Source: Lunularia cruciata | Taxonomy: Eukaryota; Streptophyta; Marchantiopsida; Lunulariales; Lunulariaceae | NCBI GenBank assembly: GCA_948567375.1 | Contig: OX419757.1 | Span: 68,703,836 to 68,767,835 of the forward strand | Direction of reading: 5' to 3' | Length of the DNA: 64,000 bases | Shown here: positions 11,446 through 24,651 of the stretch, one piece after another | Position numbering within the stretch: the first letter of the stretch is position 1 | How the letters are laid out: each line of letters starts with the position of its first letter | Position numbers and translations under genes: made by a program | Notes under the pieces: generated by a model | Database searches by the model: none | What the model saw: only the letters and a program-made list of their open reading frames with translations | What the model was told of the DNA's origin: nothing

Positions 11446-14400
11446 AACTCGCGTTTAGCAATGTTCCAGTGTGTCCGCTACTTTATTCATTTGCTTCTTT
11501 TCTTATGCACATGCTTTGAAATGGAAAGTCAAGAATAGTGTGACCTGTAAATCTTTGGCATTGTCCTTGTGGTGCAAAGGGTCAGTTTGACCGTACTTTT
11601 GGCTTATCTCTGAAGTGTATATTCTACTTATTGCGAAGGTACTGTGCTGTTGATTTTGCATTGGCTTTTGAATAATATCGTAGTTAAACATACAAAAATA
11701 TAGTCCAATCAAAATCTTCATCAAACAAATAACGCAAGTTTCAGTGGTCTGTCCTATCTTTCCTGTGCATTTTATGCAACGCAGTGCATAATATTCTTCA
11801 ATCTGCTCCTTACAAAAAGAGGAAGTTAGTTGAAAATTACTTCACCAACTAATTGTATGTATCCAATGACTGAAAATATTCTACACTTGAGGGAGGATAC
11901 TTAACATTTTGGATCTCGTAGTACCCAATTTTTAGAATCGTACATTCACTTGAGTAGCAAGATGTATGAGTAATCGAGGAAAAAAATTCATGTTCCTTGC
12001 TCGGTTGTTGTCTAGAGTTCTACCTGTCCCTCCTAAATATACAACTTTCTCATACAAGGAGTTCTAACAGAATAGAAGTACAGCAAGATACTACAGAAGT
12101 GGAAGAGTGATTGCATATGATGACATAAGAGTTTGTCCCATTTGATAGTTTTGTAAGAACAAGCTGTACACAATGACATCTAGCACTATAACTGCTTCGA
12201 AAGGGGAGAAAAGGTAATCAAAGTCAAAGATACCCAATGGTGAGCGATGTGTGCAGGTAAGTCTTTCATCCAAATTTGTAAGCAAAGAAGACGATGCATG
12301 CCGATAATGTTGGAGTGTCGGTCCAGTTTTCAGGAATATCCTGCCAGCAATAATGGGGTACTATCTTGTGACAAGATTGATACCTCACATGAGTCGTTGG
12401 GTCTCATGGAGTCATCAGAGTGCTCGTACTACCAAGTTTATTGGCTAATCGGATCAGCGAGATAAGAATTTGATGTGTTTAACCAGTCACTTGAGTCAAC
12501 TGCTACTCAAGTTAGTAATATTTACCATTCGCTCGTTGAAGCAATGAGTAAATGCCGCCTTTCACTCATTTTGCGAGAAAGTAAAACGTTTGTGACTCAA
12601 CGTATTACGTCGGATTACATGAATATTAACGCGAATGAGTGAGGTTAGAGGACGAGTGAATCAGCTCGGAATTTCACACGGTGTCAAATTTGTCCAAACT
12701 TTCCCTTATCCAGTGAAGTGGTGTAGATTCGCTCATGACAAGATAGTAGGGTAAACAACGAGTTAAGTTGAGGGTTTCCTTGAAAGGGCAGTAAGAGCGA
12801 AACACTTACGGCGGAAACTGAGCACGCAGTTTAGGCGCAGTCAAAGTCCGTCGATGGTTGCACGGTGAGTACAGTGGACCCGCATATAGAGTTTGGAATA
12901 TTGAGTTCTTTGCAGAATGATTTCTTCATACAATCTCCGATTGCTTGACCATAATTTCCGAACGAGAATTAATCCAGTACTGGCATTGTCTCCATGCATA
13001 CTTGACGTCTGTGTATTAAACCATACTTTGGTGTCGAAGTGTCAAATTCTCATTCTCTTAACCTTATAGCCAGCTTTCTGTTTTGGTTTGTTGCCGGATG
13101 TAATCCTGTGATTACATTCATCAGCAACACCGCGCGTCTGTGAATAAGGCTCTGTTAGAACTTGCTGTTAATAACACCAATGTAAATCGTCAGTTTACGA
13201 TCATTGGCCAGCTTCGTCAGCCGAATGTCAGCTGTGCCCGTGCATCCTTATTTAAAGTGATGTTCAGTATTAGTTCACGAGAAATGATGGCGTATCCTTT
13301 GCACCTTTCTACTTTAATTATAGCAATACTCTGGAGATTCTCCCCTAAACTTGTCAATCACTTCTCCGTAATCTCATGAACTCTTGGGCTCTATCCCGAA
13401 GCATTGGCACCGTTTTCCTCTATTGCCAGTGTATTCCTCGTAATCACCTCGCTTTCCACCTTAATTCCTTTGAAGTTCCTGCAGACTTCCCACTTTCACA
13501 GCACATCTTCATTTCACTGTAAAAGATATTTTAACGTGCATCTTGGTAATACGATATCTTCGGAACCCCTGAATGAGATTTCTTGGCATAATGTGAATTC
13601 AAAAACTAGTTGAGGACAAACTCCTCAACAAGCATGTCACTAGAGCCAAGACATAAGTGCTGGAATTTCCACCAACCCAGCCTCGAATCAAGATGTTCCG
13701 CAGATGTATCCCACCCTACTACACTCACACTCGATAGTAAGGAACCGTAATCCGCACGTCACAGGAAAACAACATTTCCAGCTGTGGAGGTGATTTTAAG
13801 ACGAAGCGCGAGGTAATGTTACCAACCTCGTTAATCTTAAGGCCACAAAATCACCAATCTCATGCTAAGCCAAAGGTGACTTTTCGGAAGACATAGAGGA
13901 GACCGAAGTCCAAACACAATGTCCTTACGAGAAGAGATGCATCAGATTTACAGTATTAACATATCATCTAGTAAGCTTATCATGCCATGAAAGCATGCAA
14001 GACCAAGCCACAAAATCAAGATGAACTTGAGGACAAGAGTCTTGAATATTCAGAGACTATTAGTCCAAATTTAGAACCTGCAAATGATAGGTATGATCAT
14101 ACCACTGATCTATCACGAGTAGGCATGCTGTATATTTTAACATGGACCTAGTTTCATTGATATTATACAATATACGAAGGTACCAGCTCAAAATATTCTT
14201 GACAAAGGTTCTTTAGGGTCTTCCACCAGCCAGTTGTTGACGAAGGAACTCCAGAATCGATAATCTCTGGAAAAAGGTTAACGTACAAGGTTAAAGATGT
14301 AATGTAGATCGGGCAGGCATAGAAGAGAATGCACTTCAGCTTTCTATGTGCACGAATGAGCAAGAGGTTAAAGAACGTAAATACAACTTCATTGCGAGCG

Positions 14401-15230
14401 AACATGTTTAAATTCAGCCAAATATTGTAGAGATCAGCTGTGAACAATGATGCGCGGTACCAAACGAAGAATGGAGATACACGACAAGAATTTCACACAG
14501 AAAGAGAAACAAGCTCAGGAAAGCTGAAGCAAAAACGGAGGCGACTTCAATCTGGATGACGTTTGAAAGCGTTTGCCAACGCTCTCGAAGCTCTAACTTT
14601 ACAATATTCAGCTTATCGAAAACAACATCAAAAGTCATCAGACACAAAAGTCGTTCAATGCAAACTAGAGTCATTCGGACGTCCCGGGGACGCTGCCATG
14701 AGGCAAACCTGCAACTAGAATAACCTCAAACAGGCCCAAGCGTACGAGCCTTTCTTCAAAAATATAGTTTTGATAGAGAGGATGCACTGATCATATTGAA
14801 CGTCCCGGGTAATTTTTTCGCAAGCCACGAGAAGTTAACTCAAATAGGATTGCTAATTTTGTGACACGGGGACTGAATTGCTGTTTGACTCTGACCAGAA
14901 TGTCTACCTCGGACTTCGACGCATTTCGGATCTCAACTGCTATGGAATAGGTACAAAGGGGAGATCATAAATGGCCTAGGTAACTTCGTTTTCATCAAAG
15001 TACAATTTTTCTCCATATTCAGATAAAGAAGAGCAAACCAGAAAAAGTTTCTTTCGACGAAAGGTAGGCTAAAAAGAGGGGAAATTATGACAATAACCAC
15101 AAAGGAGACTAAAACGTAACAAGTATAATCACAAGGATAGAACAATCTATAGCAATGCAAACAAACATCACATGGATAGATATAAAAACAGAAGAACATC
15201 CATCATAATAACCAATTAGAAAAATATTAC

Positions 15231-17545
15231 CTTTTTCTCCAGAACAGGACAATCTTCCCCTTCAGGAGAGGAGAATCTTTCGAGTATCTTCACGGCTTCT
15301 TGGAAGCCCTTGCGACCAACTGCCTCATCACCCAAAGCCCGGTTCACGTCGGCAACTTTGGCTAGCGATACTGCGACGTCAAGAACCTTCAATAGCACAG
15401 GATAGTCAGTTGCAGGTTGCCACAAGCGTTGGTACCTCTCAGACGCACTGTTCGCACATTACACGAACACTGGAATGCAGAAATAGGAAAGTCATAAAAG
15501 TTGGTGAAGATGGTAACCAGCGAACTAACAGGGGCAACGTAAGTTTTATAAAATCACCTGTGAACATAATTTCGTAAAGTCAGTTTCTTTCTGACGCAGT
15601 TCAAGAGCCCGTTCATAATATGCACGAGCTCCAGTCAAGTCTTCTGCGTAATACTTAAGATCACCTAGTTTGTTCAAAGAGACGGATAGTGCATGCACCA
15701 CCTGAGAACCAAAAGTGACATTATCATGTTAATCCAAGTGACTCGGTAGTTGTGAAGGTAGTTGTCTCAAGAATGAGAAAGAAGGATTAAAGGTTAACCC
15801 TGAAGCTACACATTGAAACTGGATCAACGTAAAGTTATCAATTAAAGACGGCAGGCACCTCCTCATCCGTGTGAGACAATCTTGATAGCATTTCAACACT
15901 TTCTTCGTACTGTGTCATTGCACCTCCATCATCTCCCATTGCCCGGCTGTCGGAAAGATAGTCACAACAAGACATTAGTATCAAAATAGCTTAGGAAACA
16001 CTGCTTCCAGCCATGGGACTCATCGGAACAGTTATGACTTAAACATGCTTGCGACTTGAGTAACACAAAAGTAGAAATTCACCCAAAAGATAACACACCA
16101 CTTCGACTCTCAACATTTAATAATTTAGTGCGTGTCAGACATCCCAGCATAAGACCTAGAAATGCATATGGGTGTATTGTAATTATTCAGGCTTTAATGA
16201 AAAAATGACCTACCAGCAATCTCCCAGCATTCCAAGCACTGCTCCAAGTTGTGAGCAGATATCTGTGGTGTTACCACTCCTGGACAGTTCTTCCCTTGTA
16301 TCTTGCGCACAAATAGTCAATCTTGACTTGGCACTCTCATAATTTTTAACTTGAAAAGCCTGCAAGCAAAGCGAGGATTTTAAAACATACGTCACAACCG
16401 CGCCAACTTACGAACAGTATCCTTTAATACACACCTTTCATCCAACAACTCCCCTAATGGCTAACAAGTCACGACATAGTTTTGAGTTCCAAATACGCAA
16501 GTTGAGGGTGTGTCCGTTCATTTCACATGATACGTACGACTCCATAGTGTATACACACAGGAACAATATCAATATCTCCAGGCACAACTGGTCGCACAAA
16601 TCACACATACCGCTTTCATCACAATTGAATATAGACCACCTTACACACCCGGTAATCCAGGTCTTAACGACTATCCAGGACCCGAAGAGATGCGATTGCT
16701 TACTCTCATGGCATGCTGAATAAGGAAGCTTCCTCTAGCTAACGACACGTCTTCATAAGACACCAGATTTGGACGGGGGCTCTCTAAGTCTCCATTAGCC
16801 TTAACAGATCGTTTTATTCGTGCATGCCCTTCGATAAAGCGCTCTACGGTATTCTGCAGCTCGACATCAGCCTTGATTTCTTGTATATCGGCTCCACAAA
16901 GTACGCAATCTTGAAACTTTGAAATACAACCCCTGCAAGTACAACAAGAGGTTCATCTCCTTTACCTCACGACAAAACAAACAAACTGGTAGCTCGTAGC
17001 TGATAGCGGCAGTGAGCTCTACAGTGAAGTAGTGACTTCTCAGCAATACAAGAAAGTACAACTATTTTACAGTCGAAACCTCAAAGCCACGAGAAGGCCC
17101 TTAAGGAATTGCGACAGGCAAGTCAGTTACTGTAAACCAACCATGAGCCAACCTAAAACATGTTTCTTCAATCCAGCTCTCTAGAAAACAGCCACTAGCG
17201 CTCTGGAAGAGACGTCAGTATACTCGCAATTAAATATCGGACTTCTTGAACGTTTCAATGCAATGGACAAGGGACAAACCGACAAAAAATGTGATCACAG
17301 GGAACACATCTGCTAGAGTCGTAAAGTAGAGCTCGGCATATAACACAACTTAGAGGGCCAATCTTAAACGATCCGGAATCGTAACCAAGAGGACATTTTC
17401 CACCCTGAGCGTTTATTTCTTCATTTCGGCTCTCCTTATCCTCAACTTTGGCCTCCACAACTTCTTCCGTACTCTCACTTCTGGACTTGTCTGCCGGACG
17501 CTCAGCGTCATTGACACTGAGCCTAGCGAAAGGACAGCCACTCAT
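15231..17545 (-). CDS. NCA1: NCA1-like RING/TPR protein, catalase chaperone
   Basis: Six exons join in phase: 17545-17280, 16932-16704, 16359-16214, 15946-15859, 15701-15558 and 15437-15231. They give about 360 residues. Residues 67-101 form a C3HC4 RING (C67, C70, C80 or C83, H85, C88, C91, C98, C101), preceded by two Cys-Pro motifs (CPF at 4-6, CPLG at 51-54). Then come FIEGHARIKR, RGSFLIQHAMR and TPR-like helices (NYESAKSRL, CSQLGAVLGMLGDC, SVSLNKLGDLKYY, LDVAVSLAKVADV). This architecture matches Arabidopsis NO CATALASE ACTIVITY 1, a chaperone needed for catalase activity. The chosen ATG lies 2 nt after an AG acceptor, and a consensus donor GTAAGT at 17887 suggests a 5'UTR intron. The acceptor of the sixth exon is tentative. 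Exon six ends at a donor (AAG|GTAATA), and the final short exon was not found. Confidence 0.9.
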
Positions 17546-17547
17546 TC

Positions 17548-17887
17548 CTGAAGCGCAATTCGACCAGAAAGTAGAAACGCTGCCTGGAGCAACAAACACC
17601 GCTTTCCCTGCATAGAAAACACCAGAAAACTCCCTGCGAGTCAGATCTCTTTACAACAATCCTTGATGCCCGAAGCGCTGAATGTCCACAATTGTCCTCG
17701 CAGCTTCCAACGATACCAATTCCACCTTCAGTTTCTCTACCCACACCGTATTGCGCAACACACCTCCAGTGTCCCGAAAGCGAAAGGACGTGTTCCCCTC
17801 AATGTCATACCATTCATGCCTAAGATCGACATAAAACTCAGGGCCAATCACGCTGAACACCATTCCACACCTTCGACAGATACTTAC
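17548..17887 (-). other. Putative 5'UTR intron of the NCA1-like gene
   Basis: On the minus strand a consensus donor (GTAAGTATC, from 17887) lies about 340 bp upstream of a pyrimidine-containing acceptor (GCGCTTCAG, ending at 17548) placed two bases before the NCA1 ATG. The open frames here, on both strands, show no domain and are better read as untranslated or intronic sequence. Transcription would then start near 18.0-18.1 kb. Confidence 0.5.
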
Positions 17888-18505
17888 TCAAATGAAGAAG
17901 TCAATTTCTCAACGCCAAATCAAAACCACTCCCGGGCCGCTTCAGTTTTACGCTTCATCCAACATAATACAGTCCTTCGATGTATACAAATTCTCCACCA
18001 GCTGCTGCGGTCTGCACCTCTCTTTTCACCTCCTGACGTTTCTGTACAAGAAATGGGGAGCCGGACACTGAGCGGGCAATCTTGACCGCAAATAGAGGGA
18101 CCGCAAACATGGCCACCGGAGCCAACGCGCCAGCTGCTGTTGTAAGCTATCTACAATGCTAATAAACTATCGGGAACTTTCGAGCGGATACCGGCTAATA
18201 CAGGTCCCCGGTCACAATGAGTCCCTTCATGAACACAATCCAAACTCCACGTTTACAACTGCTTTGTTTCTTTTAATCTTTATTCAACATAAAGATCGAT
18301 GATAGTGAAAAAGGCGACCGCGGGGGGGTTTATAAGAGGGGCATGAAACAACATCATTTGGTGTTTTTCATCAAAGGTTTTTATCTTTTGATATGACTGG
18401 GTGAGTACCTCGATTAAGTTCCATAATTTGCTAACAACTTGGTCATGAGCATCTGTTATTTGCAATGATTGTTGTGGAGGAACTTATGGCGGATTTGCTG
18501 CTTAG

Positions 18506-18543
18506 CATGAAGATCATAGATTGTCATGAAGATCATAGATTGT
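18506..18543. repeat. Tandem duplication of a 19-bp unit
   Basis: CATGAAGATCATAGATTGT occurs twice head to tail (18506-18524 and 18525-18543) without mismatch. This suggests recent slippage or a small templated duplication. Confidence 0.9.
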
Positions 18544-19481
18544 GTCCCAGGTTCTTTCCTTACAGTGTAAGTAGATCCTCGTGGGAACTTTCAAGTATGA
18601 ACGATGTGCGGAACATGTTTGGAGATTCTTTGTAAATCATCGATACCTGCGTCCTGTTTCTCTTAATCTTTTCATCAATATCAACATGTGTGAACATTGT
18701 GTGAACAACGAAGCGAATATCGATTTTAGTCTAAAGGAGATTTGCACAGCTTTCGAAATGAAGATTGATGATGAGCGCACGTTACTTCTACACTCGTGTC
18801 TTTTCTATGTTTTCTGTCATATGTCGAAGGTGTAGAGTTGTCTTCCTTCTCAGATCGAATGTCAATAGATGTACGATAAGTAGTCCAGCCCATCTGGACT
18901 CTGATCTACTTCCAGACCCACCAGACAGTGAGACTTAATTGATGCCACATTCTCCACTCTTTGCAAAATCATCGAAGACAAAAGGATGAGATCTCTTCGT
19001 CAGAAACATGCAAATTGTAGTTCCATGTTCATTCTCCTTCAAAAGAAACTCAGCTCCATATGGACACTTGCAACTTGCCCTTATGTGCATGTAGGTGGAC
19101 GCTTGAAAACTGCTACCAATATGCAGTTAATTCTGTGAACAAGAACTGGATAACATAGACACGTCACTTTCTGGCTGGTCAGGGATACAGGTGCACTGAT
19201 ACTAGTGCATTCTTTCGGTAACAGGTAAATGGCATGAAAGCGTCCTGCAAATGTGTGTTCATCCAAGATTGCTCTACGGCTGCAGATATTTGTGACTGCA
19301 CATTTCAATTTTATATAAGGAAGTGGTTGTGAGGAAATATGACTTGACCTTGCATCTCGAGGATCAATCTGTAAATGTACGATTCCGGAAAAGAGGACAA
19401 ACTCATGTTTTGTTGGTACAAAGTTCACGTGCTCAATGCCTGTGAAGGATATGCAGAACGGTCAAATCTCTACAGCAAGGT

Positions 19482-19516
19482 TCTCAAAAGATGTCATGGA
19501 TCTCAAAAGATGTCAT
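19482..19516. repeat. Second tandem duplication with 19-bp period
   Basis: The unit starting TCTCAAAAGATGTCAT recurs after exactly 19 bp (19482 and 19501). The second copy is partial (16 bp). Confidence 0.85.
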
Positions 19517-20396
19517 ATACACCACACCACAGCCTTGCGAGTTAAACCATGTTCATCCAACTAACAGACCCATTAATATTTTATTTGTGGATGGTAATAG
19601 TTTTTACTCGATACATGAATGCATAGCAGAGGTCCGCCACTTGTGTTTGCTGGGCGGGAGGATATTACGAAGTTTGCAGGCGATGGATACCTTCGAGCTG
19701 AAGACAAAGACAATGAATACCAGAGGTCCAAATTTAGTGTATACTTGGAAAGAACAGGATCCCTTGATATTTTTCATCGAGTTTCCGCTAAACAATTGTA
19801 GCTCAGGATTCCCTACTTCGTTAGGTGAACTTAATTCGTCAAACAAAGTGAGAATCGATGTGCATCATCAACTTCTCGCACCAATGTACCTTGATTGCAC
19901 ATGAAACCGGTAACCTGGACAGGAATACCTTAAATACTTGGACAGTTTACAACGACCGGACTGTATAATTGCGATCAGTTTGAGCAGACATTAGCCAATA
20001 GTATGCAGTAGAGATGGAAATGAACCTCTTTCAGGGTGTTGAGCAGGTATTCGTTGCTATGGCTCTCCATGTCGAAAACATCATGGAAGACAATTGGAGA
20101 AAAACCGTACACCCTGTCCACATTTTAATTCAAGTAACAAAGATGTCCGCTGAGTTTTGATGTGTACTCCCTCATTAGACGACTTATAAATGGAAAGCTA
20201 TTTAAAAGTCCATAAATCACACTTCGTGTTTGACACTATTGTACTGAGGATGTCTAACACTGCCTAACCATCAAAATTTCACTGGTAGGGTTTGGTACAG
20301 GCAAGGATTCAATACTTTACTTAATGATTGCAAGAATATCCACGACTTTCAGATGGAAGTTGTCTCAATATCACTTTATCTCAACAAAGTTGTTAC

Positions 20397-23300
20397 CTGA
20401 AGCGCAAAGATGACATCCTCTTGATCGGCTTTTAGTGTCACTCTTCTGAGACGATCCTCTCTGTTTGCTCCCAAGTTCAGCAACGCCTGTAGGTGGCCAT
20501 TTCGAAGACGTTCATGGTCAAAACACCAATGCCCTTGAAAATTTAGTGCAGAAGGAACCGGAATTCCAATCTAATTGGTAGGTTAGATTGAAAAGTCAGC
20601 TCTGGCGAGTCACCTCATAGAAACAGGTATATGACTTGCGCTCTTTATGAATAATCAACTCAAAGGTGCTAAGAGGAGAGCTGTGCCACATAAGAGTTTA
20701 GCGAAGCCGACACCATCTATGATACCTTGTGGCCTCACTCCAGCAGCACTCAAAGAAACTGGGACCTACAGATCGTACCTGGTCTGCAAGAACCTGACAA
20801 ATACTAGAAAATTCCGGTGCTGTGAGTGACTGCATCCCCGTTTTCTTGCAAAATTCCACGTAGGCTGTATTTAGCTGCAACAAGAAGAGATGAGAAGGCC
20901 CGAACCAACTCTTCAGCGATTACCAGTGAAGACCTTGTCTTTCTTGATACAGTGTCCAAGCTTAGAAACATATTGATCTTCTATCTTAGATGTGATGATA
21001 TGTACTGAAGCCATGGTGAAAGCCGCAAAATGGCGAACCACTGGTAAGTATTTTGTGAAACTGAGGAGCAGTAGATACTATGAAGATAAATAAGATCAAC
21101 GTAGTTTACTTGATAGATCATCGTCTCTATAGGGATCAGCTTGAAGTTGTGAACTAGACTTATGGAACAAAAGAATGCTAGAGAGAAAAGTGCCATTCAG
21201 TGCTATTCAGGATTTTTAAGAAGGAAAATTTGCACCTCTCCCAAAGTGGCATCCTTTTTTGCACGGCGAAACCGATTGACAGCAGCGCACAGTACCATCT
21301 GTCAGCATACAGTACTTGAATTAAGACTCATATGCTCGTCTAGTTTCAGTGTTATTTAAAAACCCTGTGGTCCTCTCTTAGCCTTAAATTGAGAACATAT
21401 CTACAAGAAATCATAAACAGTACATACTGTGATTGTAGCAATATCGTGAGCCATACATAGGAGAAAGAGATTGCAACAAACCTTAGACCACGGCTAGAAT
21501 TTTAGAGCATGGAAAACAGAATAAACGATATGTTGAAAGCTCATTCACAGAATCGGCATATCATGTATTGAGATTAGATAAAGAGCCCTTGAAGATTAGC
21601 GTACTTGTTGATGCCTAGGTAAAGCCTGGATGGTCTCCACCACTGGCGAGCGGAACACTCGACAGAGGGCCAGTGCCATTGTGTCAATCGCCACCTACGA
21701 ATAGAGTTCATTCATACAGATAGGCATTAGACAAGAGTCACCATGCACATCTAGGAGGAAATCTTCTTTCAAGAAACCTAGACCTGATAGAGTTATGAGG
21801 TGTACCAAGCCTGATTTCCTCTCGACCGTCTGCAATTTCTTTACATTCGGTTTAGAAACTCCGGCTCTTCCTTGTTCTACAATTGTATGATTGAGAACCT
21901 CGCCTATTTCCTCTTGCTGCAAATGAGCTTCTGACTCGAAGATTTCAATTGCGCTCCTGGACACGAGTTGCAGGATAGCATTAAAAATACTGACCCTAAA
22001 ACAAGAGGTAAAAAAGCAAGTGAATCCCAAGTATCAGACGTCACAAAAAGCTTTTGAGTGAGGCTTACTTCAGACTTCGTACATTTAGGTGGAAAATGTT
22101 TGCAATCCACAGTTACCTTCTCCCTCGGAAATTATACTTGAGCCTATATACGGGCTATAGATACCAAAAGCAGTTACAAATCGAACAGCATGTTGGATCC
22201 GAAATATCAGAATAGGGCGAATACCTGCAAACATCAAGCGCTCTCCTCATGTCACCTGATGCAGCAGCGACTTTCTGCACCGGGTAAAGGAAGTATAAGA
22301 ATTTGTTACTCAATCACCCTCTCTTCAAACTTTCAACCAAAGGATCCGGAGGATTTATAGCAAATCCAAACTAGAAGATAAACTTCCATAGCTTCAACTT
22401 CATCAAGTGACCTTCAACCTGTTGTCAGGTTGAAGTTCACTAGTAGTAGTGAGGTAAATGAAAACACTTACTCTGGCGCATAGCTCCAAGGCCACCTCTT
22501 TGAAGACAACGTAAGGGAGATCCTGCAAGAGAATCCACATCAGTATGAACTGAAAAGCAAACACGACTAAAGGGAAAAAAAGGGGGAAATCCGTAAAGTA
22601 CCGCACTTAATAAGCACCCGATTGGATATCAGTGCATATCAACTCTAGAACAATCCAGTGTCACCTTGCCTTTTCCGGTTTGAGCAAAGGTGTACGCCAA
22701 AATATTCACAAGATACATCCCCGCAATGTTATCGGACACGTAAGAAAACAGCTGTAAGATCTAGACTCGAACAACTGGAGTGAGACTCAACCTGCAGTCT
22801 CTGCCGTAAGACGTCCAGTATCTGGTCCTTCGTGTAAGCAGGAAATGTGATCACGTCCACCTTGCCTTCAGCAATTAAGCAACCATAAAAGATAAATGAT
22901 CTGTGCCCCTGCTTGTACAGTATGCTTTACAATCACTGTATTCTTACTTCTGAGAACGTTCCTCTCACTCTTTTTCACTTTGATAACATCCTAGCCCATT
23001 CATGGTCGATTAGTAGATTTCCACCAAAAGAATTATTTAGATATTTGCATCCTAGTCTATACCGAATGTAAGAATACGCGACCCGTCCGTTAGAAGACGG
23101 TTCTATATCCATGCAGGACTCAACAAGACAGCCTAGTATGAAGTTTACATGGGGGCTTCTCGTTTCTAAAGTGCAGGTGGAATACGCTTATAAGGGACAA
23201 CATTTTGAGCATCTCCATTCATCAAATAACATATACGACGACAAGCTTGATTCTTAACACGAGGAGACGATACCTCCTTAATAAATAATCTATCCTGAGA

Positions 23301-24651
23301 TACTCACAATTTAAAGCCCGAAGTTTGGGCAATAATCGATCTGTCAAGTCGATTGCGTTCGCGATCCCTGCAGTTAAAATGAAAATGAGTTGATGCCCAA
23401 GTCATATACTTCAAGCTGTAAGGATCTGATAAAGCCAACGAATCAATCTCAACACGTTTACAACATTTGACACTTAGATACTAACCTACTTCTTAAAGCT
23501 TAGCTCTTTATCAAAATGTCAAAATGGAATCAGTCAGAAGAAGCAAAAACCTATTAAGATGCACCGCGAATTAGGTAACGATGCAAGGCGAAATAAGTCG
23601 TATAGTACAGACTGATCTCGAGTTATAAGGTAGTCCATCTCATCCACGATCAAAAGCCTGTTCAACATGTAGATGACATTATCACTATCGTTGCAGTCTT
23701 GCCCAACGCTCTTACGTATAGGTTCAGGATAATTAATAGGAAAATCATACTTCATTTCACAAATTCCCCACTTCTTGGCTTTATTTTCGTAAAGTTGACT
23801 GCTGCATAGATACTCACATCATTTTCCCTGACTTCTTTAGGTTCGAAGCTGAAGAATAACAAAGCAGTTCCTTCAGCTCCGTAAATTTTGAGGCTCTATT
23901 GTTTGCCGCTTCGTTCATACCGCGAGCAGGATCCACCGATTGCAGAACCTAAACCAACAGAGATAGAAACATCAACCATGCAGCAAATAGGCAGCGCAGG
24001 ATGTAGAAGCAGGGTATCGAGATACTGCCAGAGAGCACGCTATCTAGAGGAGTCGATAAAGCGAACTCAAGTAACGTACCTTTAGATATATATGTCTTGG
24101 ATCTGTGAGGGTCGTACAGCTTATGGTCACGATCTCGGGGTGAAGTGTTCCAGCCTTGCCAGATGGAAACCAAATATATTACTGATATGTATGTGCAGGC
24201 TAACCATGAGACAGCACCACTAGCCAGGAGGAAAGAATCTAACCGAAGAGGAAAATCAAGGACCAGCAACTACAGCAGCTAACATCTTAGAGATACTTAC
24301 CTCTTCACTCCAGTTGCTACATAGATGCTTGACCTTCTCAATAACCAATGACTTTCCAGTTCCTGGACACCCACAAATATAAATGCTCCCAGCTCGTTGC
24401 TGAGTAATGCATGATCGGCAGAAATCGATGACTGTGGCCTGTTCGGACTCCCGACATAGAACTGTGTCTGGCACTGCTGAAAGATGTAATGCAGTCTTCA
24501 CTGCGAGGACCTGGGAGGTATCTGCCTCACCCCATATGGTAGAATTTCCAAGTGTCACCAAAGAATCAAATGAAATAAACGAAAAGGGATGCAAAAAAGA
24601 TTTCCGCATCCTGGATTTCGACACATAATATGTCGCAACTAAAATGATGCC
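20397..24651 (-). CDS. CDC6: CDC6 replication licensing ATPase (13 exons seen)
   Basis: Exons: 24651-24301, 24154-24080, 23948-23818, 23657-23551, 23367-23308, 22865-22792, 22522-22472, 22274-22225, 21956-21806, 21694-21605, 21298-21236, 20874-20779, 20486-20397. The joins keep frame and nearly all have GT-AG ends. CDC6 is the AAA+ protein that, with ORC and CDT1, loads MCM helicase on origins in the nucleus. Visible motifs are Walker A GCPGTGKS (24349-24372), Walker B LLIVDEMDYL (23627-23656), sensor 1 ILIGIANAID, sensor 2 SGDMRRALDVC and a C-terminal winged-helix region (VFRSPVVETIQALPRHQQ, FRRAKKDATLGE, EFSSICQVLADQ). ATG 24609 is an in-frame Met, but the low-complexity N-terminus typical of plant CDC6 must lie upstream. 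A candidate is the ATG at about 25,019, but I could not join it in phase. The donor at 21806 is tentative. The terminal exon after FALQ is unresolved. Confidence 0.93.

Larger units (their letters stand above)
8139..15230. other. Long stretch without a recognised gene
   Basis: No exon chain or conserved domain is seen on either strand over about 7 kb. Contents noted are a pyrimidine-rich plus-strand block (about 10.85-11.15 kb), a GGAC tetranucleotide repeat, and two overlapping minus-strand open frames of 141 and 112 codons (10190-10842) without recognisable motifs. The right end (about 14.7-15.2 kb) should contain the last exon and 3'UTR of the NCA1-like gene, but I could not identify that exon with confidence. 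Confidence 0.45.
17888..20396. other. Spacer between the NCA1 and CDC6 genes
   Basis: This segment should hold the NCA1 5'UTR and promoter on the left and the CDC6 last exon and 3'UTR on the right. No other gene is recognised. Open frames of 60-137 codons around 19.1-19.9 kb overlap on both strands and carry no known motif. Two short tandem duplications are listed separately. Confidence 0.45.

Noticed and set aside
17663-18085. 140-codon plus-strand frame and overlapping 70-codon minus frame (17651-17863)
   Set aside because: Neither has a domain. They fall in the probable 5'UTR exon and leader intron of the NCA1-like gene.
19491-19904. 137-codon plus-strand frame with competing frames on both strands
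   Set aside because: Three overlapping frames of similar length and no family match suggest chance openness.
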